From WJMT01 sp964599635 (lineage in GTDB: Bacteria > Acidobacteriota > Aminicenantia > Aminicenantales > Aminicenantaceae), in contig CAZRGM010000039.1 in NCBI GenBank assembly GCA_964599635.1, positions 1-64,000 on the forward strand: a stretch of DNA of 64,000 nt. Direction: 5' to 3'. Under the pieces are notes generated by a model, which searched no databases, was not told the origin of the DNA, and saw only the letters and a list, made by a program, of their open reading frames with translations. Shown one piece after another: positions 46,487-55,564 of the stretch. A program made the position numbers and the translations under genes. Each line of letters opens with the position of its first letter. Positions within the stretch are counted from its first letter, which is position 1.

Positions 46487-49210
46487 ATGGCTAATATGGA
46501 ATACGATGTTCTGGTAATTGGAGCAGGGATTGCTGGGCAGGAATCAGCGCTTAACCTTGCAAATATGGGGTTCAAAGTACTTCTTGTAGAGAAAGATGCA
46601 TCGATTGGTGGGAAAATGGTGCAGTTAAGTAAAGTTTTCCCAACTCTTGACTGTGCATCCTGTATTTCTACACCCAAAATGTCAGAAACAGCACGGCATC
46701 CCAATATAACCGTGATGACTTACAGTGATGTGCTTGAAGTCGAAAAAGATGAAAAAATTTTTAATGCAAAAATAAGAAAAAACCCGAGGTATGTAGATGA
46801 AGATGCGTGTACAGGATGCAAAGAATGTGAGTATGCTTGCCCGGTTATCAAAGATGACCAGTATAATTATGGCTTAGTTGGAAGAAAAGTGGCTTATATC
46901 CCATTTGATCTTGCCAGCCCGTTAATCGCTTTGGTAGAAAGAGAGAACGTATCGGCTCCCTGTATTAATGCATGTCCCGGCGGAATCAAAGCCTATGGTT
47001 ATGTTTCCCTTGTTCGAGCTGGCTTATATGAAGAAGCGATGAAACTTATTCTTGAAGATAGCCCTATTCCCGGAAGTCTCGGAAGAGCCTGCTATGCCCC
47101 CTGTGAAGATCAGTGCACAAGAAAAGAAATTGATTCTCCGGTTTCTATAAGAAGAATAAAAAGATTTGTCACTGATTATTATTATCAAAGACACCCGGAA
47201 CCTGAGTACGGTCCTCCAGAAAAATTGTTGGATAAAAAAGTTGCTGTTGTCGGGTCAGGACCTGCAGGTCTTACGGCTTCTTATTTTCTTGCTCAAAAAG
47301 GTTACAGAGTAAAAATTTTTGAAGCTGCTCCTGAATTAGGTGGAATGTTAAAAATTACGATTCCTAATTATAGACTTCCCAATAGTATTGTTGACAGGGA
47401 TATAAAAAATGTCACAGCTCTCGGGGTTGAATATGAAACAAATAAAAGGATAAAGAATTTAAAGAAGCTCAAAGAAGAAGGTTATGATGCTGTTTTTGTG
47501 TCTGTAGGAACACATGAAGAAGGAAGGTTTAAATTTGAAGGTGCGGATCTTGAAGGAGTTATCGGATGTCTGGAGTTTTTAAGGAATGCTAATCTTGGTA
47601 AAGAAATGGGATTGAAAGGGAAAAATGTCATGATCTGTGGAGGTGGGAATACCGCCATGGATTCAGCAAGAACAGCCGTTAGGTTCGGGGCTAAGAAAGT
47701 CATGATTGTTTATAGGCGAAGTCGAAAAGAGATGCCAGCTTATGAATTTGAAATTAAGGAAGCAGAAGATGAAGGTGTCGAAATTCAGTATCTGAAGAAC
47801 CCTATAAAATTCATTGGAGAGAACGGGAAAATAACTAAAGCTGTCTGTATTCAAATGAAACTTGGTGAGCCTGACGAAAGTGGAAGACGAAGACCTGTCC
47901 CGATTGAAGGTTCTGAGCACGAAATTGATGTTGATGTTGTTATCGAATCAATTGGGATTTGGCCCACAACCTCTCCTTTTAAAGAAGAGCTTGAAATTAA
48001 CAAGGATGGCACCATCAAAGTTGATCCAGAAACTTTACAGACCGCAATACCATACATTTTTGCTGGAGGAGATTCTACGATTGGAGCTACAACCATCATA
48101 GATGCTGAAGGCCAAGGAAAAAGAGGTGCTTTTTATATTGACCGCTTCCTCAGAGGAGAAAAGCTTACAGGGTTAGAATTTGATTACCGTTTACCTCCGG
48201 CGGATAAAGAAGAAATCATAAAAAGAAACAGGGATATGATTCAGAAGCCTCCTGTTAATAAAAAGGAAAGACCTATCCAAGAAAGAATAAAAGATTTTGA
48301 TGAAGTTGAAATAACTTTAACTGAAGAAGAGATTAAAACTTGTGCTTCGAGATGTCTTGATTGTGGTAATTGTCGTGAATGTCATCTATGTGTTGACGCA
48401 TGCCCGGCTTTGGCCATAGATTTTAATCAAATTAAAGAAGAGATTCATGCTGAAGTAAAATCTGTTATTCTTTCTCAGGGATTTGAGCTTTTTCCACCTG
48501 AACGTAAAGAAGATTATCATTATAATAAGTTGCCTAATGTCGTGCATTCCATGGAAATGGATCGTCTTTTGGCTCCTACAAGTCCATACCATCATTTAGT
48601 CAGGCCTTTGGATGGGAAGGTTCCCGATAATATTGCTTATGTATTATGTACTGGATCCAGGGATCGGCAGCTCGGGAACCCTCTTTGCTCACAGATTTGT
48701 TGCATGTATTCAATTAAGCAAGCCCAGTTAATTATGGGTGCCTTACCTATGGCAGATGTAACGATTTATTACATAGATATAAGAGCATTCGGAAAAGGTT
48801 ACGAAGAATTTTATGAACAAGGAAAGTCCATGGGAGTAGAATTTGTTAAAGGGAAAATTGCAACCATTGCCGAAAAGGAAGATGGGAGCGGAAATCTTAT
48901 CCTTAGATATGAAGATATTGGAAGCGGGGTGGTCAAAGAAGCGGAACATGATCTTGTGGTTTTATCCGTGGGAATCCTTCCTAATACAGAGATGGCTTCA
49001 TTGTTCAAAAATGAGAAATTAGAGCTTGATGATTTCAATTATATAAAACAGGTGGATGAGCTGTTGAGCCCTTCTAAAACAAGTATAGACGGAGTTTTTG
49101 TTGCAGGAACAAGCTCAGGCCCCATGGATATTCCTGATTCTATCCTTTCATCAGGGGCAGCTTCTGCTGAGGCAGCCAGCTATATTAAAAGGACAAATAA
49201 GAAAGGTTAA
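46487..49210 (+). CDS. hdrA: HdrA/QmoA-like flavoprotein with nested GltD-type NAD(P)H module
   Basis: This 907-residue protein is an HdrA-type flavoprotein interrupted by a second flavoprotein. Residues 1-140 are HdrA-like: GAGIAGQE FAD site, CASC, and ferredoxin CTGCKECEYACP (C108-C118). Residues about 155-580 match the small subunit of glutamate synthase (GltD): a cysteine-rich [Fe-S] region (C159, C163, C202, C206, C210), FAD site VAVVGSGPAGLTASYFL, and NAD(P)H site MICGGGNTAMDS (about 382). Residues about 615-907 return to HdrA with CLDCGNCRECHLCVDACP and GFELFPP. It would add a pyridine-nucleotide site to the Hdr/Qmo-like complex. Confidence 0.9.
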   Translation: MANMEYDVLVIGAGIAGQESALNLANMGFKVLLVEKDASIGGKMVQLSKVFPTLDCASCISTPKMSETARHPNITVMTYSDVLEVEKDEKIFNAKIRKNPRYVDEDACTGCKECEYACPVIKDDQYNYGLVGRKVAYIPFDLASPLIALVERENVSAPCINACPGGIKAYGYVSLVRAGLYEEAMKLILEDSPIPGSLGRACYAPCEDQCTRKEIDSPVSIRRIKRFVTDYYYQRHPEPEYGPPEKLLDKKVAVVGSGPAGLTASYFLAQKGYRVKIFEAAPELGGMLKITIPNYRLPNSIVDRDIKNVTALGVEYETNKRIKNLKKLKEEGYDAVFVSVGTHEEGRFKFEGADLEGVIGCLEFLRNANLGKEMGLKGKNVMICGGGNTAMDSARTAVRFGAKKVMIVYRRSRKEMPAYEFEIKEAEDEGVEIQYLKNPIKFIGENGKITKAVCIQMKLGEPDESGRRRPVPIEGSEHEIDVDVVIESIGIWPTTSPFKEELEINKDGTIKVDPETLQTAIPYIFAGGDSTIGATTIIDAEGQGKRGAFYIDRFLRGEKLTGLEFDYRLPPADKEEIIKRNRDMIQKPPVNKKERPIQERIKDFDEVEITLTEEEIKTCASRCLDCGNCRECHLCVDACPALAIDFNQIKEEIHAEVKSVILSQGFELFPPERKEDYHYNKLPNVVHSMEMDRLLAPTSPYHHLVRPLDGKVPDNIAYVLCTGSRDRQLGNPLCSQICCMYSIKQAQLIMGALPMADVTIYYIDIRAFGKGYEEFYEQGKSMGVEFVKGKIATIAEKEDGSGNLILRYEDIGSGVVKEAEHDLVVLSVGILPNTEMASLFKNEKLELDDFNYIKQVDELLSPSKTSIDGVFVAGTSSGPMDIPDSILSSGAASAEAASYIKRTNKKG

Positions 49211-49258
49211 AGGAAGTATAAAATTTTAATTTTTAATTTGTAAATAAAGAATGGACTA

Positions 49259-51442
49259 ATGAAGAACAAAATAGGCGTTTATGTTTGTCATTGTGGCGGA
49301 AACATTTCAGATTATGTGAATGTTGTTCAAGTCAGAGAAGCCGTAAAAGATGAACCGGGTGTTTTTTTGGCGAAAAATGTCATGTTTGCCTGTGCTGATT
49401 CAAGCCAAAAAGAAATCATAGAAGATATAAAGGAAAATAATCTGGATGCGATCGTCGTGGCTTCTTGTTCTCCGAAACTTCACTTATATACATTCAGAGA
49501 TGTTGCCATAAGGGCTGGATTAAATCCTTATAACTATGTTCAGGTTAACTTACGTGAGCAGTGCTCATGGGCCCATTCGGACAAGAAGAGAGAAGCCACA
49601 GAGAAGGGGATAGCTCTTGTAAGAGCTGGAATAGCAAGAGTTAGAAATTCAGAAGCATTAGAACAGATCAAGATTTCGTCTCTTAATGCCGTGGCCGTCA
49701 TAGGAGCGGGAGTCTCTGGGATGAGAGCTGCTATTGAACTCGCTGATATGGGAACGGATGTTTATTTGATTGAAAAAAACTATTTTGTGGGAGGAAGGCC
49801 TCCCCAAATGGAAGAACTGTTTGAGACCAATGAAAAAGGAAAAGAGATTGTTGAAAAACTTTATACGGAAGTAAAGAAAAGAGAAAAAGTTAAGCTTTTT
49901 ACTGGTGCAGAACTTAAGTCTATTTCCGGGAGTGTTGGGGATTTTGAAGCCGAAATAAAAATAAGGCCAAGATATATCGTTCCGGGTTGTGATAGAAATA
50001 AATTAAAGGAAGCCGTGGATAAATGTACTGATGAAGTTCCTGATGAATTTAATTTTGGGCTGACAAAAAGAAAAGCCATTTATAAAGATTATGAAGAAGC
50101 GCTTCCTGATATTCCTGTCGTGGACAAAGATTCCCTTAATGCCAGTAAAGAATTTCTTGAGATTTATAAAGACTGTATTGACCTTAATCAAAAGGAAGAG
50201 ATCCTTAACCTCAAAGTTGGAGCTATGATTCTTTGTACTGGATTTGATCCTTATGAACCCAAAGAAGGTGAGTATGAGTACAAAAAGAATAATGATGTCA
50301 TGACCCTTCCTCAGTTTAAAAGGATTATTGAATTGAACTCTAATAAAAAGTTAGTCTATCAGGGGAAGGATATTAAAAATATTGCATTCATCTATTGTGT
50401 GGGAAGCAGGCAAGTTGATGGCGAAAATAAATATTGTTCACGTTTTTGTTGTACCTCTGCTATCCATACTTCTCTGCTAATAAAGAAGAAGTTTCAGGAC
50501 ATAAGATCTTTTCATTTATATAGAGATATCAGAACTTATGGAAGACAAGAGATATTATATGATGAGGCAAGCAGGCAGGGTGATATATTTCTCAAATTTG
50601 ACGAGCTAAAACCTCCCGTTGTTGAGAGAAATGGGAAAGGGACCACCGTTAAAGTGAATGATATTCTTACAGAAGGAGAGGAGATAGAGCTTGACCCTGA
50701 TTTAGTGGTTCTCGTCACAGGAATGGTGCCAAGAAAAGATAGTCATGAACTTGCTAATATTGTCAAAGCTCCCATTGGACGTGACAAATTTTTCAATGAA
50801 ATTCATCCAAAATTAAGGCCTGTAGAAACCGTTATTGATGGAGTCTTTATTGCGGGTACCTGTCAGGGTCCCAAAAATATAACTGAATCCATAAGGTCCA
50901 GTCTTTCTGCTTCTGCCAAAGCGCATTCTTTAGTGAGTAGCGGAGAAATAAAATTAGAGCCTATCATTGCAAGAGTCAATAAAGATGCCTGTGAGTGGTG
51001 TGATAAATGTTCAGAAGTCTGTGATTACAATGCAATCACGAAAATAGAGTATCAGGGAAAAGAAGTTGCCCAAATCAATGAGGCTGTGTGTAAGGGTTGC
51101 GGTATGTGTCTGCCTGTTTGTCCTGAAGATGCCCTAGGGCTTGCCGGTTATACGAACAAAGAAATAGAGTCCATGATTGATGCCATGACAAAAGAAATAA
51201 AATTGGAAGAGGGAAAAGAGGAAGCTGCTGAAACAGGGAGTAAAATGAAAGAAATACCAGAAATATGGGGGAATATACTCAGAGTGCTTGAAAAAGGGCA
51301 TAAAACAATACCTCAAATTGCTAAAGAACTGAATTTGCCTCAGCCTGTGGTGACTTATAATCTTATGACTCTTGTAAAATATGGATATATTAGACCAGGT
51401 GAAATGGATGAAATGGATGAGTATTATTTATATGAATTATAA
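49259..51442 (+). CDS. hdrA: HdrA-like flavoprotein with C-terminal winged helix
   Basis: The 727-residue protein follows the full HdrA plan: N-terminal CHCGG (about residues 10-14), FAD site VIGAGVSGMRAAIEL (about 146-160), GGRPPQ, CVGSRQ, CSRFCC, and two C-terminal [4Fe-4S] sites, CEWCDKCSEVCDY (about 580-592) and CKGCGMCLPVCPED. The inserted ferredoxin after PRYIV is degenerate, with only two cysteines (GCDRNK and KCTDE) where HdrA has four. A winged helix-turn-helix domain (about 665-727, with TIPQIAKELNLPQPVVTYNL) is fused to the C-terminus. It may be the QmoB-like partner of the preceding protein. Confidence 0.9.
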   Translation: MKNKIGVYVCHCGGNISDYVNVVQVREAVKDEPGVFLAKNVMFACADSSQKEIIEDIKENNLDAIVVASCSPKLHLYTFRDVAIRAGLNPYNYVQVNLREQCSWAHSDKKREATEKGIALVRAGIARVRNSEALEQIKISSLNAVAVIGAGVSGMRAAIELADMGTDVYLIEKNYFVGGRPPQMEELFETNEKGKEIVEKLYTEVKKREKVKLFTGAELKSISGSVGDFEAEIKIRPRYIVPGCDRNKLKEAVDKCTDEVPDEFNFGLTKRKAIYKDYEEALPDIPVVDKDSLNASKEFLEIYKDCIDLNQKEEILNLKVGAMILCTGFDPYEPKEGEYEYKKNNDVMTLPQFKRIIELNSNKKLVYQGKDIKNIAFIYCVGSRQVDGENKYCSRFCCTSAIHTSLLIKKKFQDIRSFHLYRDIRTYGRQEILYDEASRQGDIFLKFDELKPPVVERNGKGTTVKVNDILTEGEEIELDPDLVVLVTGMVPRKDSHELANIVKAPIGRDKFFNEIHPKLRPVETVIDGVFIAGTCQGPKNITESIRSSLSASAKAHSLVSSGEIKLEPIIARVNKDACEWCDKCSEVCDYNAITKIEYQGKEVAQINEAVCKGCGMCLPVCPEDALGLAGYTNKEIESMIDAMTKEIKLEEGKEEAAETGSKMKEIPEIWGNILRVLEKGHKTIPQIAKELNLPQPVVTYNLMTLVKYGYIRPGEMDEMDEYYLYEL

Positions 51443-51472
51443 AAATGATATGTCTTGATTGAAAAATTAAAA

Positions 51473-52573
51473 ATGGCAAAATTAAATTTTAAATTAGCAA
51501 ACGATTTAAAAAAGTTTGGTGCAGTTGATAATAATGCATGTTATAACTGCGGGAATTGCACGGCTGTGTGTCCTCTTTCAGATGAGAATGATTCTTTTCC
51601 TAGGAAAATGGTCAGAGCGAGTGTTCTTGGTTTGGATGATAAGATAAAGAGCTCCTTGAGTCCCTGGTTATGTTATTATTGTGGAGAATGCAGTGAGACT
51701 TGTCCCCGTGAGGCAAATCCTGGTGAACTCATGATGACCCTCAGGAGATGGCTTATTGCCAAATACGACTGGACAGGCCTGTCCCATCTGTTGTACACAT
51801 CCAAAAAGGCTTTATATAGTGCTTTCGCATTGGTCGCTCTAGCGATTATTTTCATAGGATTTACTAAAAATTTTGATATTACGGAATTAATGCATTGGGG
51901 GCATAATTTTGAAAAATATGCCATTTTTAGTGTGGCTTCTTTGATACTGGTCCCAAATATATTCCGTATGTATTGGTTTACAATATTAAAGCAAAAAATA
52001 AAAGCTCCTTTTTCCTCTTATGTTAAGGGAATTTGGGACTTACTACTCCATATGTTTACCCAAAAGAATACCTTAATATGTAAAAACTATAAATTCAGAT
52101 GGTTTGAACATTTTTTAATTGTCATTGGATATTTGACATTACTCTTTACGACTGTTTTTCTTAATTGGTTAGGGACAGATAATATTTTCATTATATTGTT
52201 AGGATATATTTCAGCAGGTGTCATATTTATTTTTACGTTTGATTTTATCATGTCCCGTTTTAATCTTTTTCCATATAATTTTATTCTGAAACGGGTTAAA
52301 AAAGACATCAAAGTAGGGAGTCAAGAAGTCAGTAAATTTTCACATCCGACCGATTGGTTCTTTGTTATATGGCTTTTCTTAATGGCCTTAACAGCATTTC
52401 TGGTCCGAGTTTTTGTGGATGCAGGATTGATCCAAAGCAATACATGGTTATATATAGTTCATTTAATTATTCTTGCCCAATGGGCTGTATTGATTGTTCC
52501 TTTTGGGAAATGGACACATTTTCTCTATCGTTCTTTTGCAATGTATTTTGAGAGAATAAGAAAAGAGGCTTAA
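51473..52573 (+). CDS. QmoC-like membrane subunit (HdrC plus cytochrome-b-type domain)
   Basis: The 366-residue subunit joins a HdrC-type ferredoxin domain to a membrane domain. Two [4Fe-4S] sites, CYNCGNCTAVCP (about 23-34) and CYYCGECSETCP (about 68-79), are followed by at least five membrane helices (about 110-355) with candidate heme histidines in MHWGH, FEHFL, FSHPTD and YIVHLI. This is the domain plan of QmoC and related HdrE/DsrM-type subunits that exchange electrons with menaquinone. Neither TTG 51455 nor ATG 51473 has a clear ribosome binding site. It is the last gene of the set and meets the opposing operon tail to tail. Confidence 0.88.
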   Translation: MAKLNFKLANDLKKFGAVDNNACYNCGNCTAVCPLSDENDSFPRKMVRASVLGLDDKIKSSLSPWLCYYCGECSETCPREANPGELMMTLRRWLIAKYDWTGLSHLLYTSKKALYSAFALVALAIIFIGFTKNFDITELMHWGHNFEKYAIFSVASLILVPNIFRMYWFTILKQKIKAPFSSYVKGIWDLLLHMFTQKNTLICKNYKFRWFEHFLIVIGYLTLLFTTVFLNWLGTDNIFIILLGYISAGVIFIFTFDFIMSRFNLFPYNFILKRVKKDIKVGSQEVSKFSHPTDWFFVIWLFLMALTAFLVRVFVDAGLIQSNTWLYIVHLIILAQWAVLIVPFGKWTHFLYRSFAMYFERIRKEA

Positions 52574-52592
52574 GAAATTCAGAGTTGTGAAG

Positions 52593-54440
52593 TTATTTTG
52601 AAATAAATTTATGAATTCCCTCTGCTGCCTTTTTTGCATCAGCAATGGCCGTAATGGCATCCAAATTGATATTCACGATGTCTCCCCCCGCAAATAGTCC
52701 GGGGATAGAAGTCATTCCCCCGCTGTCGACATCAACTTTTCTTCTTTGGGTGAATTTCAATCGCTCGAACAGATCTTTAGGTATAAATGAAAAATCAGGA
52801 GCCAGGCCTATGGCTTCAATGATCATATTTCCTTCCAGAAACTTCAACTGGTCTTCATAGAAAGTGGGAGAAAATCGGCCTTCTTCATCAAAAACACGTT
52901 TCACTTTTTTGCAAAGTAGCCCTTTAATATTCCCCTTATCATCAAGGGTGACTTCTTTAGGACCCCACCCAGGATTAAATTGTATCCCTTCTTCCTGGGC
53001 TTCTTTGACTTCATCTTCACTTGCTGGAAGTTCATCCCAATCCTCTAAAGAAACTGTTTTTGTGATAACTGTTTCTCCTGGATACTGCATATACTGAAGT
53101 CTCAGAGCTTCCCTGGAGACATCCATAGCCACATTTCCACCTCCGACAACAATAATGTCCTTAGTGACTTGATAGGGTTTCCCTATTTTATTTTCTCTCA
53201 GAAAATCAATTGCTAGAATGCATTTCTCGGAATTTTTTACTCTCGTGGAACGGCTTACTGTGGTTCCGATTCCTAAGTATACGGCATCATGGTTTTTTAG
53301 AAGATTTTTGAATGAAACATCCCTGCCCACTCGGGTGTTAAACTTGAACTCAACACCTAGAGATTTGATGTAGTTCACATCTTTATCGATGCTCTCGATA
53401 GGTAGCCGGTAAAGGGGAGGACCAACCCTCATCATACCGCCGCCGCCCGGTAACTCATCGAATACAACAACCTTATGGCCTTTCAGAGTAAGGAAGTAGG
53501 CTAAAGATAAGCCCCCGGGCCCCGCTCCGATGACAGCGACCTTTTTACCTGTGGGCTTGGCGGGTTTTTGCTCTAATGCTGATTGATAGTCTCTAATGGC
53601 ATCTGATGCGTATCTCTTTAACCACCTGATTGAAAGAGGTTCTCCGCGGAGCCGCAATGAACAAGCTGCCTCGCAAGGCTTCATGCAGATCCTTCCGCAA
53701 ATAGCAGGGATGGGATTGTCTTCAAAGATAGCTTTAAGCGACTTTTCAGGCAAGCCTTCATAAATGGCGTTAATGTATTCAGAAATTTTAAGATGTGCTG
53801 GGCAGGCCTCTTCGCAGAGTTTACATTCAAGACAACGTGAAGCTTCTCTTCGGGCCTCTTCTTCATTATAACCGACAACTTGTTCTGTAAAGGAAAGTTT
53901 TCTTACTTCTGGAGCTACCTCTGGCATTTTTACACGTTCAGGGTCGAAAAGTGTGAAATCAGGCTCAGAAACAAATCCTTCATAATTTTCTTTTCGGTGA
54001 GTCAGGCTTGCTTTAAGCACTGAATATTGGTCCGAAGGGAGGAATTTTTCCTTATCTGTTTTTTCATCTTTTGGGGTAAAAACAAAAGTACTTTTATCAG
54101 AGTGAATATGTAGATAGTCTCGGGAAAGGCGGAGAGTCCCTGCGGGACAAATATCGACACAAAGACCGCAGAAACAGCATCGGCCGTAATCCATCTGAGG
54201 CCTTTTATTTTGTTTACCTGGTTTTGATTCCAGATCAGGGATTTCAACCATTTTAATGGCTTCATTCGGACAGATATCAGCACAATTCCCGCATCCCGTG
54301 CAACTGTCCCAATCGTTGAGATGGAAGCCGCGGTACCGCTGGGCCGGTTCTTTTGGTTCAAAGGGATACCGCAATGTTTTTGGTTTCTTGAAGAGAAATC
54401 TTATTGATTTTAACGGACTGAATAAGCTTGGTTTTTCCAT
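52593..54440 (-). CDS. NuoI-like ferredoxin subunit fused to a GltD-type oxidoreductase
   Basis: The 615-residue fusion protein starts with the NuoI/MbxN-like part (about 1-130), which has two [4Fe-4S] sites, CTGCGNCADICP (C47, C50, C53, C57) and CCFCGLCVDICP (C88 to C98). The GltD part (about 195-615) has its own cysteines (CLECKLCEEACP, then CGRICMKPCEAAC), an FAD site VAVIGAGPGGLSLAYFL (about 301) and a pyridine nucleotide site IIVVGGGNVAMDVSREAL (about 437). As the last gene of a 13-gene operon it would give that membrane complex a built-in NAD(P)H exchange point. I know of no standard family member with this fusion. Confidence 0.92.
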   Translation of the reverse strand: MEKPSLFSPLKSIRFLFKKPKTLRYPFEPKEPAQRYRGFHLNDWDSCTGCGNCADICPNEAIKMVEIPDLESKPGKQNKRPQMDYGRCCFCGLCVDICPAGTLRLSRDYLHIHSDKSTFVFTPKDEKTDKEKFLPSDQYSVLKASLTHRKENYEGFVSEPDFTLFDPERVKMPEVAPEVRKLSFTEQVVGYNEEEARREASRCLECKLCEEACPAHLKISEYINAIYEGLPEKSLKAIFEDNPIPAICGRICMKPCEAACSLRLRGEPLSIRWLKRYASDAIRDYQSALEQKPAKPTGKKVAVIGAGPGGLSLAYFLTLKGHKVVVFDELPGGGGMMRVGPPLYRLPIESIDKDVNYIKSLGVEFKFNTRVGRDVSFKNLLKNHDAVYLGIGTTVSRSTRVKNSEKCILAIDFLRENKIGKPYQVTKDIIVVGGGNVAMDVSREALRLQYMQYPGETVITKTVSLEDWDELPASEDEVKEAQEEGIQFNPGWGPKEVTLDDKGNIKGLLCKKVKRVFDEEGRFSPTFYEDQLKFLEGNMIIEAIGLAPDFSFIPKDLFERLKFTQRRKVDVDSGGMTSIPGLFAGGDIVNINLDAITAIADAKKAAEGIHKFISK

Positions 54441-54466
54441 TAATCTGGCATTCCTTTTTTTCTCAA

Positions 54467-55564
54467 TTACCTATCTATTTCAGGAGCGACGACATATAAA
54501 CTTATCATAATATTGCCTACATCGGCGATACTCGCATTTTCCAGCGCTTTCTCAAGCACTGTCAGACCATGGGGATATGAAGGTGTCCGGAAGTGGACCC
54601 GGTAAGGTTTATTCTCACCGTTACTGACAATGTAGAGCCCCAGTTCACCTCTGGAAGATTCGCAGCGTACATACACATCGTTGTTAGGGATAGTCCATTT
54701 AAAAGGATTGGGAATTCGGTTATACACCTTCCCTTCGGGCATGGCTTCCAGAAGTTTGAAAATCATGTGAACACTCTCGATCATCTCATCCCTGATCACC
54801 AGAATCCGGGAATAGGCATCTCCATCCTCTCTGATAGGTACCTCCCAGTCCACTTTGTCGTATGCAGCATAAGGTTCAACCTTTCTGATGTCGTATTTCA
54901 TTCCAGTTGCTCTCAGAACCTGGCCGGTTCCTCCCATATCAATCGCTTCTTTTCTGGTCACCGTTCCAATTCCTTTAGCACGATTAACAAAAAGTCGGTT
55001 ATTAAAGAAGGTACTGTTGTAATCAGGAACACAGCTCCCTATAGAGTGGAGTGTTTTCACAATTTTTTCTTTAAATCCATTCGGAAAATCACGCCTGACG
55101 CCTCCGGGCCATATGTAGATATGATAGGCTCTGCCTCCAGTTAGTTCCTCAAACAAATCCAGAATCAAATCCCGGTGATACATAGCCCATTGAGCGACTG
55201 TGTCAAAACCGAGCATGTTTGAGTAGGCCCATAATCCGAAAAGATGTGAACCCACTCTGGCGAGTTCAAGGTAGATACTTCTTATATAATGGGCTCTCTC
55301 TGGAACTTCAATCTTAGCCAGTTTTTCTACACCCATGGCATAAATCATTTCCATAGAGTCAGGTTCCACCACATTTATTCTGCAGACAAGAGTAAAATTC
55401 TGAATCCAGCTGCGCAATTCCATGAGCTTTTCGAAACCTCGATGCAGGTAGCCAGGATTAGCATCAGCTTTTTGAACTCTGTCACCCTCTACTTTCAGAG
55501 TAATACTGAAATTTCCAACCATTCCCAGGTGTTGAGGACCGTAATATAGTTCAAGCTCTCTCAT
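54467..55564 (-). CDS. NuoD/MbxL-like large subunit lacking [NiFe] cysteines
   Basis: The 365-residue protein is the counterpart of the 49-kDa complex I subunit and of the hydrogenase large subunit. It keeps GYLHRGFEKLMELRSW (about 38-53; the complex I-type His41 is present) and GGTGQVLRATG (about 210). The hydrogenase ligands are gone: the L1 region reads LVCRINVVEPD with one cysteine (C61), and the C-terminus is LYVVAPEIDR without CxxC. It therefore cannot hold a [NiFe] centre. It overlaps the NuoC-like gene by 4 bases. Confidence 0.93.
   Translation of the reverse strand: MRELELYYGPQHLGMVGNFSITLKVEGDRVQKADANPGYLHRGFEKLMELRSWIQNFTLVCRINVVEPDSMEMIYAMGVEKLAKIEVPERAHYIRSIYLELARVGSHLFGLWAYSNMLGFDTVAQWAMYHRDLILDLFEELTGGRAYHIYIWPGGVRRDFPNGFKEKIVKTLHSIGSCVPDYNSTFFNNRLFVNRAKGIGTVTRKEAIDMGGTGQVLRATGMKYDIRKVEPYAAYDKVDWEVPIREDGDAYSRILVIRDEMIESVHMIFKLLEAMPEGKVYNRIPNPFKWTIPNNDVYVRCESSRGELGLYIVSNGENKPYRVHFRTPSYPHGLTVLEKALENASIADVGNIMISLYVVAPEIDR

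Noticed and set aside
54467..55564. [NiFe] hydrogenase large subunit
   Set aside because: Overall similarity is there, but both CxxC nickel motifs are absent, so a hydrogenase call would be wrong.
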